In this document: positions 33,642 to 41,917 of the stretch, piece by piece
How the letters are laid out: the number at the start of each line of letters is the position of its first letter
Numbering within the stretch: position 1 is the stretch's first letter
NCBI GenBank assembly: GCA_002305545.1
Contig: DBRG01000020.1
Coordinates: 1-64,000 of the forward strand
Length of the DNA: 64,000 nucleotides
Reading direction: 5' to 3'
From: Bacteroidales bacterium UBA1374
GTDB lineage: Bacteria > Bacteroidota > Bacteroidia > Bacteroidales > UBA932
Program-made: the position numbers and the translations under genes
Notes under the pieces: model-generated
What the model saw: the letters and a program-made list of their open reading frames with translations, nothing else
Database searches by the model: none
Told to the model about the DNA's origin: nothing

Positions 33642-34115
33642 ATGAAAAAGATTTTTATAACATGCTTACTCCTGGCCGGAACCGTACTGGTGTCTTATGC
33701 ACAAAAGGATTATGATGAACTGGTACGTCAATTTTCCATCCAGCCTGCTGCAGAACATATACGCGTTGGAAGTTTTGCCATGAAACTGGCAGAATTATTT
33801 GTAGATCAAGATGTTGAGCGATTTATCAAGGGCGTTAATTCTGTGAGCATTCTTTCGCTTGAATGCTGTGATTCAAACGTTAAAGAGGCATTCAGACAAC
33901 AAGCCGGGAGATTATCTGAAAAAGGACTGGAATTGATTGCAGAAGTGAGTGATGAGAGCGATCAGCTCCGTATCCTTGCAGAGGTGCACCAGGACAAAAT
34001 TCACAGGTTTGTTGTAATTAATGTGGGAGAAGAACCCTGCCTGATCCAGATAAACGGCCGCATTGACCTCTCCTGTATGGACGAATTGGTATCCCAGAAC
34101 ACTAAAGACATATAA
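33642..34115 (+). CDS. DUF4252 exported protein (sigma-factor module)
   Basis: A 157-residue exported protein with a signal peptide (cleaved after SYAQ, about residue 20). It matches DUF4252: a helix with the VGSFAMKLAELF pattern, VNSVSILSLECC, then a strand-rich half ending in VVINVGEEPCLIQINGRIDL. The function of DUF4252 is unknown; members commonly sit beside ECF sigma factors in Bacteroidota. It is first in a five-gene unit with a small membrane protein, an ECF sigma factor, a probable anti-sigma factor and a second DUF4252 protein. Confidence 0.85.
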   Translation: MKKIFITCLLLAGTVLVSYAQKDYDELVRQFSIQPAAEHIRVGSFAMKLAELFVDQDVERFIKGVNSVSILSLECCDSNVKEAFRQQAGRLSEKGLELIAEVSDESDQLRILAEVHQDKIHRFVVINVGEEPCLIQINGRIDLSCMDELVSQNTKDI

Positions 34116-34118
34116 AAA

Positions 34119-34304
34119 ATGAAAACAATTGAAACTACTAAAGAAGGACTTTATCCCATGGTGGTAATTGTGGTTCTGACCATTGCTCTGCTGGTAATGG
34201 CCTTCACATGGAAATCCAATAATGAGATAAGTACTAAATTTGTTAGTGAACAAACAACTGCAGAACCTTTACAAGAACTGGTCACAGGTATTAAAAATGT
34301 TTGA
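34119..34304 (+). CDS. 61-residue single-pass membrane protein
   Basis: A small protein with one hydrophobic helix (about residues 13-29, PMVVIVVLTIALLVMAF) and a short charged tail. It begins three bases after the DUF4252 gene and overlaps the sigma factor start by eight bases, which supports it as a real gene. No homologue is recognised. It could help the anti-sigma factor or the DUF4252 proteins at the membrane, but nothing in the sequence shows this. Confidence 0.65.
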   Translation: MKTIETTKEGLYPMVVIVVLTIALLVMAFTWKSNNEISTKFVSEQTTAEPLQELVTGIKNV

Positions 34305-34812
34305 TGCCCAAACTTTTAAGGATACGTTCCTGCCCTGGCATGGTCATTTGTACCGCACGGCTTACCGGCTGCTCAACAGCCAGACAGATGCAGAAGATAC
34401 GGTTCAGGACGTCTTTGTGAAGCTTTGGAATATGAGGGAAAACCTTTCCAGGATCAAAAACCTCCAGGCTTATGCCACCACAATGACCCGCAATTTGTGC
34501 CTTGACAGGATGCGCTCCCCCGGCTACAGGAAATGGAACAGCGATGCTGCCGGGTCTTTGAAATACGAGTGGGCGGATGACGTGGAACAGGCTGACCTGC
34601 AGGACGAACTGAAGATCGTCATGCACCTGGTAGACCAGCTGCCGCAAAAACAAAGGGAAATTTTCAGGATGAGGCATTACAATGAATTATCCATGGAAGA
34701 AATAAAGCAGATTACCGGGCTGAGTCCTGTAAACATCCGGGTACATTTGTCCAGGGCGCAAAAAAAGGTAAGGGAACTTTACGAAAAAATCAATGGCTAT
34801 GAAAGCAGATAA
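34297..34812 (+). CDS. ECF RNA polymerase sigma factor
   Basis: A 171-residue sigma-70 family ECF factor. Region 2: a HLYRTAYRLLN start, DAEDTVQDVFVKLW (core and -10 binding) and NLQAYATTMTRNLCLD. Region 4: LPQKQREIFRMRHYNELSMEEIKQITGLS with a helix-turn-helix and VRVHLSRA-type recognition end (here INIRVHLSRAQKKVR region). The start at 34297 (MFDAQTFKD) overlaps the small membrane gene; an upstream start is less likely. It would direct polymerase to its own regulon. Confidence 0.95.
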   Translation: MFDAQTFKDTFLPWHGHLYRTAYRLLNSQTDAEDTVQDVFVKLWNMRENLSRIKNLQAYATTMTRNLCLDRMRSPGYRKWNSDAAGSLKYEWADDVEQADLQDELKIVMHLVDQLPQKQREIFRMRHYNELSMEEIKQITGLSPVNIRVHLSRAQKKVRELYEKINGYESR

Positions 34813-35200
34813 AATTAAAGATATTATGGACAAGCATTACCAGGGAATAGAAGTTCCCGGGGATCTGGAAGCCAGATTATCGGCAACAATAGACAGGCTG
34901 GCTGCAGAAGAGGCACACAGTGACGGAGCAAGACCGGCACGCAGGGTTACGATGTGGAAGGTAGTTGCCGTTGCCGCATCGGTTACCATAATCGTTACCC
35001 TTGCCCTGTTCCTGCCTGTGAGAGATAGTCATATTCAGATAGCAGACACCTGCACATATACACGGGATGCATACCAGGAAACAGAAGAGGTCCTGCAATA
35101 TGTATCCTCCCTGATGAATAAGGGAGTTAACAAAGTTTCCGAGACGCATAAAAACATATCCGCAATAAATACAGTAAATAAATATATTGAAATCAAATAA
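34799..35200 (+). CDS. probable anti-sigma factor, single-pass membrane protein
   Basis: A 133-residue protein: an acidic helical N-terminus (KIKDIMDKHYQGIEVPGDLEARL), one transmembrane helix near residues 54-72 (VVAVAASVTIIVTLALFL) and a short extracytoplasmic tail. It overlaps the ECF sigma gene. The position after the sigma factor and the topology suggest an anti-sigma factor, but it lacks the zinc HxxxCxxC motif, so this is inference. A start two codons earlier (34793) is possible. Confidence 0.75.
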   Translation: MKADKIKDIMDKHYQGIEVPGDLEARLSATIDRLAAEEAHSDGARPARRVTMWKVVAVAASVTIIVTLALFLPVRDSHIQIADTCTYTRDAYQETEEVLQYVSSLMNKGVNKVSETHKNISAINTVNKYIEIK

Positions 35201-35204
35201 TATT

Positions 35205-35678
35205 ATGAAAAAGTTAATCTTAGTCGCTTTAACATGTTTGCTGACCGTCTCTGCGTTTGGTCAGAGCCGTTTTTATAAAAAATTCTCCGGTTATGAAGGC
35301 ATGACAAAAGTGTATATATCCCCCTCCATGTTCTCTCTAATGGGAGATGATATGCAACTGGACCTTACAGACGATGTAAACATTGCGGGAGTAATAAAAA
35401 ACATGAGTGGTCTTTACGTTCTGTCAACGTCCAATCCCGGATACATTGCCGAAATGAAAAAAGATTTCAGCGATTTGATCAGTGCCGGAGAATTTGAAGT
35501 GCTCATGGAGGTAGAAGATGGTGAAGAGAAAGTCTTTATGTACATGCAAAAGCAGGAAGACATCATCACCGACTTGTATATCTGTGCAGATGAAAACAGT
35601 GAATTCAGTGTCATCTACATGTCAGGGAAACTTACTTCGGAAGACCTGAAAGAAATGATGAAAGGGGTTAAACAATAA
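35205..35678 (+). CDS. DUF4252 exported protein, second copy
   Basis: A 157-residue exported protein with signal peptide ending SAFGQ (about residue 20). It matches DUF4252: YEGMTKVYISPSMFSLM, then IKNMSGLYVLS and a C-terminal VFMYMQKQEDIITDLYICADENSEFSVIYMSGKLT-type strand pair. It closes the sigma-factor unit, with five bases to the upstream gene. It and the first DUF4252 gene flank the regulator genes, so they could be both targets and sensors. Confidence 0.87.
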   Translation: MKKLILVALTCLLTVSAFGQSRFYKKFSGYEGMTKVYISPSMFSLMGDDMQLDLTDDVNIAGVIKNMSGLYVLSTSNPGYIAEMKKDFSDLISAGEFEVLMEVEDGEEKVFMYMQKQEDIITDLYICADENSEFSVIYMSGKLTSEDLKEMMKGVKQ

Positions 35679-35681
35679 GAA

Positions 35682-36065
35682 TTATTCGTAAAAAAGCAAC
35701 ACAGAAAAAGACCCCTCATATAGTTTTGTTTTTTTTCCTCTGAGATTCCTGGTACTTGCCGAGAATCTCAGTATTTTTTCATTCCCTGCAACCGTCGTTT
35801 CCATGGCTATCCCATTTCCATTGATATCAATAAGTCTTCCGGATCCAAGTATTACATTGCATGCGATTACTTCATCGCAGGATAAGGAGATCTCACCCAG
35901 TTCTATTTTTTCTGATAGCAGATTAACCACGTAAGCCCCGGACATTTTTGGAGAAACTTCTACTCCGTCAATTATTTCTGCAGAAATATGGCCTGTAACG
36001 GTAACTTGTCCGTAAAGACTCGTTGTCAGAAAAGTTAAGGCGAGGTATATGACGAATTTATTCAT
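35682..36065 (-). CDS. small exported beta-rich protein
   Basis: A 127-residue protein with an N-terminal signal peptide (cleaved near SLYGQ, about residue 19). The rest alternates beta strands: VTVTGHISAEIIDGVEV, GAYVVNLLSEKIELGEISL, and a C-terminal LYEGSFSVLLFYE that resembles the last strand of DUF4402-type proteins; this resemblance is weak. The start at 36065 gives the signal and overlaps the preceding maturase-like gene by eight bases, so they are translationally linked. Confidence 0.75.
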   Translation of the reverse strand: MNKFVIYLALTFLTTSLYGQVTVTGHISAEIIDGVEVSPKMSGAYVVNLLSEKIELGEISLSCDEVIACNVILGSGRLIDINGNGIAMETTVAGNEKILRFSASTRNLRGKKTKLYEGSFSVLLFYE

Positions 36066-37260
36066 GACCTTCAATATTTGTGGGAAATAAGGGGTCTGGA
36101 AAATCGTACCGGGACAACAATGGACAAATATACTTAAATAAACAATTGGAACATACACTGCTATCCCAGGTTTTATTCCATAGTTCTGTGTGAAAAAGAT
36201 TGATGGTGTCTTTAACGTAGGAAATTGGATTCCTGTACATATTGGCTACGGCAGGGGCATCAAAAGAGCCATAGACATCGCCGTTTGGCAGAATAAACGT
36301 TCTGTAAAAATAATGATTGTTTACTATCCGGACACGTTCATTGAACGAAAGCAAACCACAACCACAGGCCAAGTCATCCTGTAGCAAAAAAACATGTTCC
36401 TTTAAAAAGTCAGTGTGCGGTCCGGTGTTTGCTATAGAAATATAAAAGTTGATAATCTCGTTATCCTGAACATATTTCCGGCAGGATTCCAGATCTTCAG
36501 GACTGGTTATGATAAAATTATACGTGTAATCTTCAAGTGGGCTGAAAGAGACTTGTTTGTCAATGGGAAAGTCAATGATCACGACTGTATCCCGGGGTTT
36601 GACCATTTTTTCTATGCCATTGATGCAATTCTTGTAATGTAAGTGGTACCTGCACCTTATGGAAGATTCTGACAGTGTGGTTACGATTTCCGGAAACCGG
36701 GGATGAAGGGTGATATCTCCACCGCAAATATTGATGACAAAGGATTGGGTCCCGGATACGTCCTGAAGCAGATCCATTATCAGCTGCGGATCCATGACCG
36801 CCCCCCCCTCTGTGCGGGTGCAACATTTGAATTGTGTGAAATATTTGGAGCACAGGCTACAGTCTTGTGGACAGTCTTCGTTGATCACTAAGGTAATGTT
36901 GCTGCCTGGTTTTCGCAGATCGTCCTTGGTTGTTGAATGCATTCTTACAAGGTACGGTGTCAGGACAGCAGGTCTTTTCATTCCGCGTCGCACCCGTGTT
37001 AATACACCCATGTTGAGATCGCATATTTTGTCAATATAATCCTTGCAATAGGAGTATTTGTATGAGTCGGAAGAAAACTCCAGCACCCCGAATGAGGCCG
37101 GCTCCAGCAACCTTTCCATCAACCTGGCACACTGCTCTTTCTGGTTGAAAATAATAGCATTCATATTCTTTGTGTTCAACAACAGCACATTGTCGTTCTT
37201 AACAACAGGATAAACATATGGATTCAGGTGGAACCGGAAAGTTGTAGGCAATGTGCTCAT
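36058..37260 (-). CDS. radical-SAM/SPASM-like peptide maturase relative (pseudo-rSAM type)
   Basis: A 400-residue protein resembling the pseudo-rSAM partner proteins of GG-Bacteroidales peptide systems. An N-terminal domain with FHLNPYVYPVVKNDNVLLLNT is followed by the cluster motif region CPQDCSLC (residues about 127-134, CX3CX2C intact here), then KYFTQFKCC and an INICGGD segment. Near the C-terminus are CGCG and CSNCLFKYICP, SPASM-like cysteines. No GG-type precursor peptide or second radical SAM enzyme is seen nearby, so it is an orphan. It overlaps the following exported-protein gene by eight bases, and the DUF3244 gene lies 93 bases upstream. Confidence 0.75.
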   Translation of the reverse strand: MSTLPTTFRFHLNPYVYPVVKNDNVLLLNTKNMNAIIFNQKEQCARLMERLLEPASFGVLEFSSDSYKYSYCKDYIDKICDLNMGVLTRVRRGMKRPAVLTPYLVRMHSTTKDDLRKPGSNITLVINEDCPQDCSLCSKYFTQFKCCTRTEGGAVMDPQLIMDLLQDVSGTQSFVINICGGDITLHPRFPEIVTTLSESSIRCRYHLHYKNCINGIEKMVKPRDTVVIIDFPIDKQVSFSPLEDYTYNFIITSPEDLESCRKYVQDNEIINFYISIANTGPHTDFLKEHVFLLQDDLACGCGLLSFNERVRIVNNHYFYRTFILPNGDVYGSFDAPAVANMYRNPISYVKDTINLFHTELWNKTWDSSVCSNCLFKYICPLLSRYDFPDPLFPTNIEGHE

Positions 37261-37353
37261 GTTTACTTAAAAGATATGAAAAAGGTATTACGGAACATCG
37301 AATGAATGCCGAAAAACAATATTAAAATTGTCTGGAGAGAAACTACCTGGCTG

Positions 37354-37785
37354 TTACTTAAGGTTGTATATGAAATTGCCCTGGTAGCATTTTTCAGGAG
37401 TCAGTACCATTACGGTATACCGTCCCGCTTGTTCCATCCCGGTTAACTGGAAGGCGTTTATTACCCCGCCTGTTGCAACAGATTCCTGAAAATAAAACGA
37501 TTCATTATCATTGACAATGATCAGCAGGCAGTCAGGTCCTTCCTGCATGATACGGACGCATAGTTCCTTTGCATCCAGGTCAACCCATACGCCGGGTGCA
37601 TTCTTATCAAACCTGCTTGAATTCTGATCAGCAGATGAGGAAAAACCTTTCTGGCTCCTTGGCTTTGGAGTTGTAGGACCAGTCTGTTTCATCTCAACAA
37701 TTTCACTGTGGTTTTGTGACATCAATGAAACAGGAAAACTTACTAAAAGTACTAAAGTGAAAATTAATAAATGTCGTGTCCTCAT
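37354..37785 (-). CDS. DUF3244-like exported protein
   Basis: A 143-residue protein with a signal peptide (cleaved near SLMSQ, about residue 23), a low-complexity linker (TGPTTPKPRSQKG) and a small beta domain: WVDLDAKELCVRI, CLLIIVNDNESFYF, AGRYTVMVLTPEKCYQGNF. This matches the DUF3244 pattern of small secreted Bacteroidales proteins, function unknown. The start at 37785 is set by the signal peptide. A -7 box lies at 37808-37815. Confidence 0.8.
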   Translation of the reverse strand: MRTRHLLIFTLVLLVSFPVSLMSQNHSEIVEMKQTGPTTPKPRSQKGFSSSADQNSSRFDKNAPGVWVDLDAKELCVRIMQEGPDCLLIIVNDNESFYFQESVATGGVINAFQLTGMEQAGRYTVMVLTPEKCYQGNFIYNLK

Positions 37786-37807
37786 AGCTGTATATTTTGA
37801 ATCATTA

Positions 37808-37815
37808 CAAAGATA
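37808..37815 (-). promoter_or_regulatory. -7 promoter box of DUF3244 gene
   Basis: TATCTTTG on the minus strand, 22 bases before the start codon; it may also drive the maturase-like gene downstream. Confidence 0.55.
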
Positions 37816-37968
37816 ATGGCTTTTGAACAATAAAGGCCCTCAAAACGTACAGAATTTGGTCAGCATTGGTTTTTTATACACCTGATTTACAGTGCGTTAT
37901 AAAACTGAAAAGTCAGCACGAAAAAGATCGACATAATTGTCTGTCTATCAGCGTTTTACGCTAACCGT

Positions 37969-39678
37969 CTAACCTTCAGCCATATAGTGTTCTTTTTGGG
38001 TGTTGCAGTAATGTAGGCTCAGGGCTATATATTCGTCCAGAGAGATGTCAAGTCCCATTTTTATTGCCAGGCGTCTTTTGCGGGAATAGATGGATTTGCC
38101 GTTACTGTGGTTGTAGAAAACACTCATTTCGGTAGCAGAGAATCCGCAACAAAGCAGGCAGATCAGGTTGATGTCGTCTGTGTTCAGATCGGTGTGCTTT
38201 TCCTGCAGGTAATCTATGACCCCGTCGTACTTGGCATTCACTACCTCACTCAGATCATCCAGGGCGCCTTCGCTTAGCCGGTTAATATTCAGCGTCTTGT
38301 TAAAGTGCTTAACGAAAGCATCGGGCACCCCTCCGTAGCGATAGGATAAATCGATCAGTTCACGGATGGTCTGGATTCGTTTTTCAAGGGCTTCTTTCAA
38401 ATGGATCTCCACCATATTCTGTTTGTCCAGCTTTTCCAACAGTGTGTTATTGTATAATGCCGACTCAGTTTTTAGCTGCTCAATGAAAGAAATCTTTTCG
38501 TTGATATCCCGGTGCTTACGGTCAATGGCCACGCAGAATCCAATGGTGATTATTATGGCAACAAGGCTTATAAGAATAATTATGTAATGGTTTACCCGGG
38601 TACGGTATTCCAGCCTTTGGTTGATGTTTTCCAGGCGCTGGTTGTTGTAGCGTTTTTCAATTTTGAAGAGGTCCATCCGGCGGGATTCGTCAATAATAGA
38701 ATCGGCCAGACGACGTGACTGTTCGGTATAAAGCAGGGCATCCTTGTAGTTATGCTCTGCTTTGAGGATTTCTGTCAGGGTAATTAACTGACTGTGTTTT
38801 GTGTTGGGTTCTGAACTGTTATGGGTTAGTTCATAAAAATATCGGGCCGAATCCGTTTTTCCCAGGCGGGCATAAGACCGGCTCAGACAATGGTACGTTT
38901 CGACAGGAATTGGAACACTCCCATGATTTTCTACTACATACATAGCAATGTCTCTAGCTTGGGTAAAGTCTTCGTCCATCAGGTATGTATTGGCTAATAG
39001 AGAGTAATTATGAAACAAAGCAACGCTGTCTTTCATTTCTCTTGCAAGTTCTAAAGCCTTTTCCAGGTAAAAATAAGCACTATCCCTTTTTGCGGTGGGC
39101 CTATATATTTGCCCCAGCAGGCTGGCCACCGAATATTCATTTTTCTTGTGACCGGCCAGGCGAAAGTATTCCATGGCCCTTATAAACCGTTCAATATCCG
39201 CCTGGTTTTCAATGTACATATCCTGGTATAGCCAGGCCATCTGCGAGTTGATAAGCCCGGTGGTCAGGTAGTCGGTGGTGCTGAGCGCTACTTTTTCTGC
39301 CTCGGCATAAACCTCTATGGCCTTCTGGGGGTCGTTCATCTCTTCAATGCAGATGCCTTTATAAAGTAGGGCCTTGGCGTATTTTTCCCGATCCCGCTTT
39401 CCCTTGTAATAATTTACGGCCACATTAATAAGGGAATCATTTCGCAGGGGTATGTAATTCTTGTGGCGCGCCTGTGTCAGCAACAGGGCATAGTAAGCCC
39501 TTTCACGCCGCGTGTTGAGCTCATCCGGTGAAATGCCTTTCAGCACTTTATAAGCAGTGTCCGGGTTGTTGGTCATCATGCTGTCAATAGAAGACAGAAA
39601 AAGCTGATTCACGCGGGTTTCCGAACGGCATCCTGACAGAGTTATGGCCAATAAAAGGAAAATAAATAATTTTTTCAT
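37969..39678 (-). CDS. TPR-containing membrane-anchored regulator-like lipoprotein
   Basis: A 569-residue protein: lipobox signal LSGC, then a series of TPR repeats (about residues 30-330), one transmembrane helix (about 366-386), a coiled-coil stretch and a C-terminal domain with the LICLLCCGFSATEMSVFYNHSNGKSIYSRKRRLA region, which looks like a degenerate LuxR-type DNA-binding helix. This layout is common in Bacteroidota and is assumed to link outside sensing to transcription; the target is unknown. The start at 39678 gives the signal peptide. It lies downstream of tRNA-Leu. Confidence 0.82.
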   Translation of the reverse strand: MKKLFIFLLLAITLSGCRSETRVNQLFLSSIDSMMTNNPDTAYKVLKGISPDELNTRRERAYYALLLTQARHKNYIPLRNDSLINVAVNYYKGKRDREKYAKALLYKGICIEEMNDPQKAIEVYAEAEKVALSTTDYLTTGLINSQMAWLYQDMYIENQADIERFIRAMEYFRLAGHKKNEYSVASLLGQIYRPTAKRDSAYFYLEKALELAREMKDSVALFHNYSLLANTYLMDEDFTQARDIAMYVVENHGSVPIPVETYHCLSRSYARLGKTDSARYFYELTHNSSEPNTKHSQLITLTEILKAEHNYKDALLYTEQSRRLADSIIDESRRMDLFKIEKRYNNQRLENINQRLEYRTRVNHYIIILISLVAIIITIGFCVAIDRKHRDINEKISFIEQLKTESALYNNTLLEKLDKQNMVEIHLKEALEKRIQTIRELIDLSYRYGGVPDAFVKHFNKTLNINRLSEGALDDLSEVVNAKYDGVIDYLQEKHTDLNTDDINLICLLCCGFSATEMSVFYNHSNGKSIYSRKRRLAIKMGLDISLDEYIALSLHYCNTQKEHYMAEG

Positions 39679-39741
39679 GCTTTCTCCAGACGTGAAGCAC
39701 AAATATATAGTAAAAAGGATTGGTTTCACAAGGTCAGAAAC

Positions 39742-39769
39742 AAAAAAGCAGAAAGTTTCCTTTCTGCTT
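39742..39769 (-). terminator. intrinsic terminator of tRNA-Leu
   Basis: On the minus strand, AAGCAGAAAG/CTTTCTGCTT forms a perfect 10-base-pair stem with a 4-base loop, followed by TTTTTT. Confidence 0.8.
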
Positions 39770-39773
39770 GGGG

Positions 39774-39857
<84 letters not shown>

Positions 39858-39874
39858 ATTTCTTTCAGGGTTTG

Positions 39875-39882
39875 CAAAGATA
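39875..39882 (-). promoter_or_regulatory. -7 promoter box of tRNA-Leu
   Basis: TATCTTTG on the minus strand, 17 bases before the 5' end of the tRNA. Confidence 0.6.
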
Positions 39883-39890
39883 GACAAAAA

Positions 39891-40664
39891 CTAAAAAAAC
39901 ACAAGGTCTTGTGAAAAGATATCTTTCAATAAATTATTGGCAAGGCGGCTTGCTCCTATACGGAACAGAGAAGGATGCAACCATTCGGCCCCCAGGATCT
40001 GGTTTACAATGTCATAATATTCAAGCGCCTGGGCAGAAGTCACGATGCCACCGGCCGGTTTGAATCCTACCCTCCTGTGTGTTTGTTCGTAATATTCGGC
40101 TATGCTCTGGCACATGATGCGGGCAGCAAAATGTGTTGCGGCAGGTTCCATTTTGCCGGTGGAAGTCTTGATAAAATCAGCCCCGTTCTCCATAGCCAGA
40201 AATGATGCCTTGCGGATATTCTCTTCTGTCCTCAGGGCTCCGGTTTCCAAAATAACCTTCAGATGCGCTCCAGCACCTATGGCCTGGCGTATTTGCCTGA
40301 TTTCCATGGCAACAAGGTCATATTGTCCGGAAAAAAAGTAATTCAGTGACAGGACAATATCCACTTCGTCAGCTCCCTGTTCCACACATAGGGCACATTC
40401 CAGTTCCTTTATGCGGGAAAAAGTCTGTGACGCAGGAAAACCTCCTCCCACTGCAGCTATGGAAACACCCGGCACCTGCAAGGTTTCCCTGACCGCCTGT
40501 ATCAACGCAGGATACACACAAATGGCAGCCACATGAGGCATTAGGGGATATTCCCTGGAAAAACGATTCACATTTTCTGCAAACAACCTGCCCCTGGACC
40601 CGGTATCGGTAGCATTCAGGGTTGTCAGATCAATAAAGCTGAAACATTGTTTAAGCTTTTCCAT
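39891..40664 (-). CDS. deoC: deoxyribose-phosphate aldolase
   Basis: A 257-residue class I aldolase that splits deoxyribose-5-phosphate into acetaldehyde and glyceraldehyde-3-phosphate. Visible: AAICVYP, AVGGGFP, GADEVDIVLS (proton-relay Asp), LKVILETGAL, the Schiff-base lysine in ADFIKTSTGK, and VGFKPAGGI (second lysine). Length is normal. It follows dtd by one base. Confidence 0.95.
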   Translation of the reverse strand: MEKLKQCFSFIDLTTLNATDTGSRGRLFAENVNRFSREYPLMPHVAAICVYPALIQAVRETLQVPGVSIAAVGGGFPASQTFSRIKELECALCVEQGADEVDIVLSLNYFFSGQYDLVAMEIRQIRQAIGAGAHLKVILETGALRTEENIRKASFLAMENGADFIKTSTGKMEPAATHFAARIMCQSIAEYYEQTHRRVGFKPAGGIVTSAQALEYYDIVNQILGAEWLHPSLFRIGASRLANNLLKDIFSQDLVFF

Positions 40665-40665
40665 A

Positions 40666-41118
40666 TTATTCTCTGTTTTTACTGTCTATGATAATTGTAA
40701 CGGGACCGTCGTTGGTCAGTTTCACTTCCATTGCTGCGCCAAAGACCCCTGTCTGGACGTCTATCCCCGAGTGATCTTCCAGCATCGTGCAAAAAGACTC
40801 ATACAACGGTACGGCAATTTCAGGCACTGCCGCCTTTATGTAGGATGGCCGGTTCCCTTTTCGTGTAGAGGCATGCAAGGTAAATTGGCTGACCACCATC
40901 AACTGCCCCCCGGCCTGTAATACTGAAAGGTTCATCACGCCCTGCGAATCGTCAAATATCCGTAAATTCGTGATCTTGCGCACCATCCATTCCAGGTCTT
41001 CTCCATTGTCGGATGCTTCAAAACCGGCCAGAATGAGCAACCCCGACCCGATGGCAGCTTTGCTTGCTCCGTCAATAAAGACCGAGGCTTCCTTTACCCG
41101 CTGGATGACTGTTCTCAT
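40666..41118 (-). CDS. dtd: D-aminoacyl-tRNA deacylase
   Basis: A 150-residue dimeric enzyme that removes D-amino acids from tRNAs. Family blocks: MRTVIQRVKEASV, SQFTLHASTRKGNRPS (catalytic Thr region) and the C-terminal GVFGAAMEVKLTNDGPVTI. It sits between a radical SAM gene and deoC in a tight operon. Confidence 0.97.
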   Translation of the reverse strand: MRTVIQRVKEASVFIDGASKAAIGSGLLILAGFEASDNGEDLEWMVRKITNLRIFDDSQGVMNLSVLQAGGQLMVVSQFTLHASTRKGNRPSYIKAAVPEIAVPLYESFCTMLEDHSGIDVQTGVFGAAMEVKLTNDGPVTIIIDSKNRE

Positions 41119-41124
41119 AATTCC

Positions 41125-41916
41125 TTATCCTGCAACAATAACGCCTATTCCCTTATCTTTGAGCACCCGGGCAATGGAATCGAGTTTTTCTGCCGGGCAT
41201 TTTTTCAACCCTGGAGCCGGTGTCTGCCTGTCCAGCGTGTAAACCATCACCTGCCGGGGTTTTAGTTCATCTACCATATCAAACCAGGCTTCAAGCTCAT
41301 CTGTAGTTGTATTATCTACTTTTTCACCATCAATACTTCCTGTAAAAAACAACGTCTGCAGGGTAAAATCACCCCTGAACCTTTTAAGCAGCGAGACCGT
41401 CCGTTCCAGGAAATAACCTGCACCGGGATTGTTTATGAACCTGAGCGTTTTTTCAATGGCCGAGTCAATCTTCATGATCCTCAGGTCTGCCATCATCAAT
41501 CCCTCCATCACACCTTTTTTGTCCAGGTTTGCCGAGTTGGACAACACACAAACCTTTGAGCCGGGGCTCCACTTGTTTCTCAGGGCTACCGTATCCTGAA
41601 CGATCCCTGAAAAATCGGGGTGCAATGTGGGTTCTCCGTTGCCCGAGAAAGTGATTGCATCCGGAGCCTTCCCCTCTTTTGCCAACATACGCAACGTTTC
41701 TTCCAGGGCAAGGGCCACTGTTTCACGCCCGGTCATCAGGGTATCCTCTGTATTTCCCTTCTGAAGGGGATCTGGATTCCATCCGCATTCACAATAAATG
41801 CAATTGAAATTACACACCTTACGGGATGCCGGCATTAGGTTGATTCCCAGGCTGGAGCCAAGGCGTCTGCTGTGTACCGGGCCAAAAACAGGACTGGTGA
41901 AAACCCTTTGTTCCAT
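41125..41916 (-). CDS. radical SAM protein (COG0731-like)
   Basis: A 263-residue radical SAM protein. The N-terminus has FGPVHSRRLGSSLGINLMP and the cluster motif CNFNCIYC (CX3CX2C), then FSGNGEPTLHP, the conserved SAM-contacting segment, and KIDSAIE. It resembles COG0731-type proteins annotated as wyosine-related or of unknown function; the substrate is unknown. It lies in the operon DUF4296, radical SAM, dtd, deoC with gaps of one to six bases. Confidence 0.87.
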   Translation of the reverse strand: MEQRVFTSPVFGPVHSRRLGSSLGINLMPASRKVCNFNCIYCECGWNPDPLQKGNTEDTLMTGRETVALALEETLRMLAKEGKAPDAITFSGNGEPTLHPDFSGIVQDTVALRNKWSPGSKVCVLSNSANLDKKGVMEGLMMADLRIMKIDSAIEKTLRFINNPGAGYFLERTVSLLKRFRGDFTLQTLFFTGSIDGEKVDNTTTDELEAWFDMVDELKPRQVMVYTLDRQTPAPGLKKCPAEKLDSIARVLKDKGIGVIVAG

Positions 41917-41917
41917 A

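Noticed and set aside
39742..39769. A small RNA hairpin gene
   Set aside because: The stem followed by a T-run just after tRNA-Leu is best explained as its terminator.
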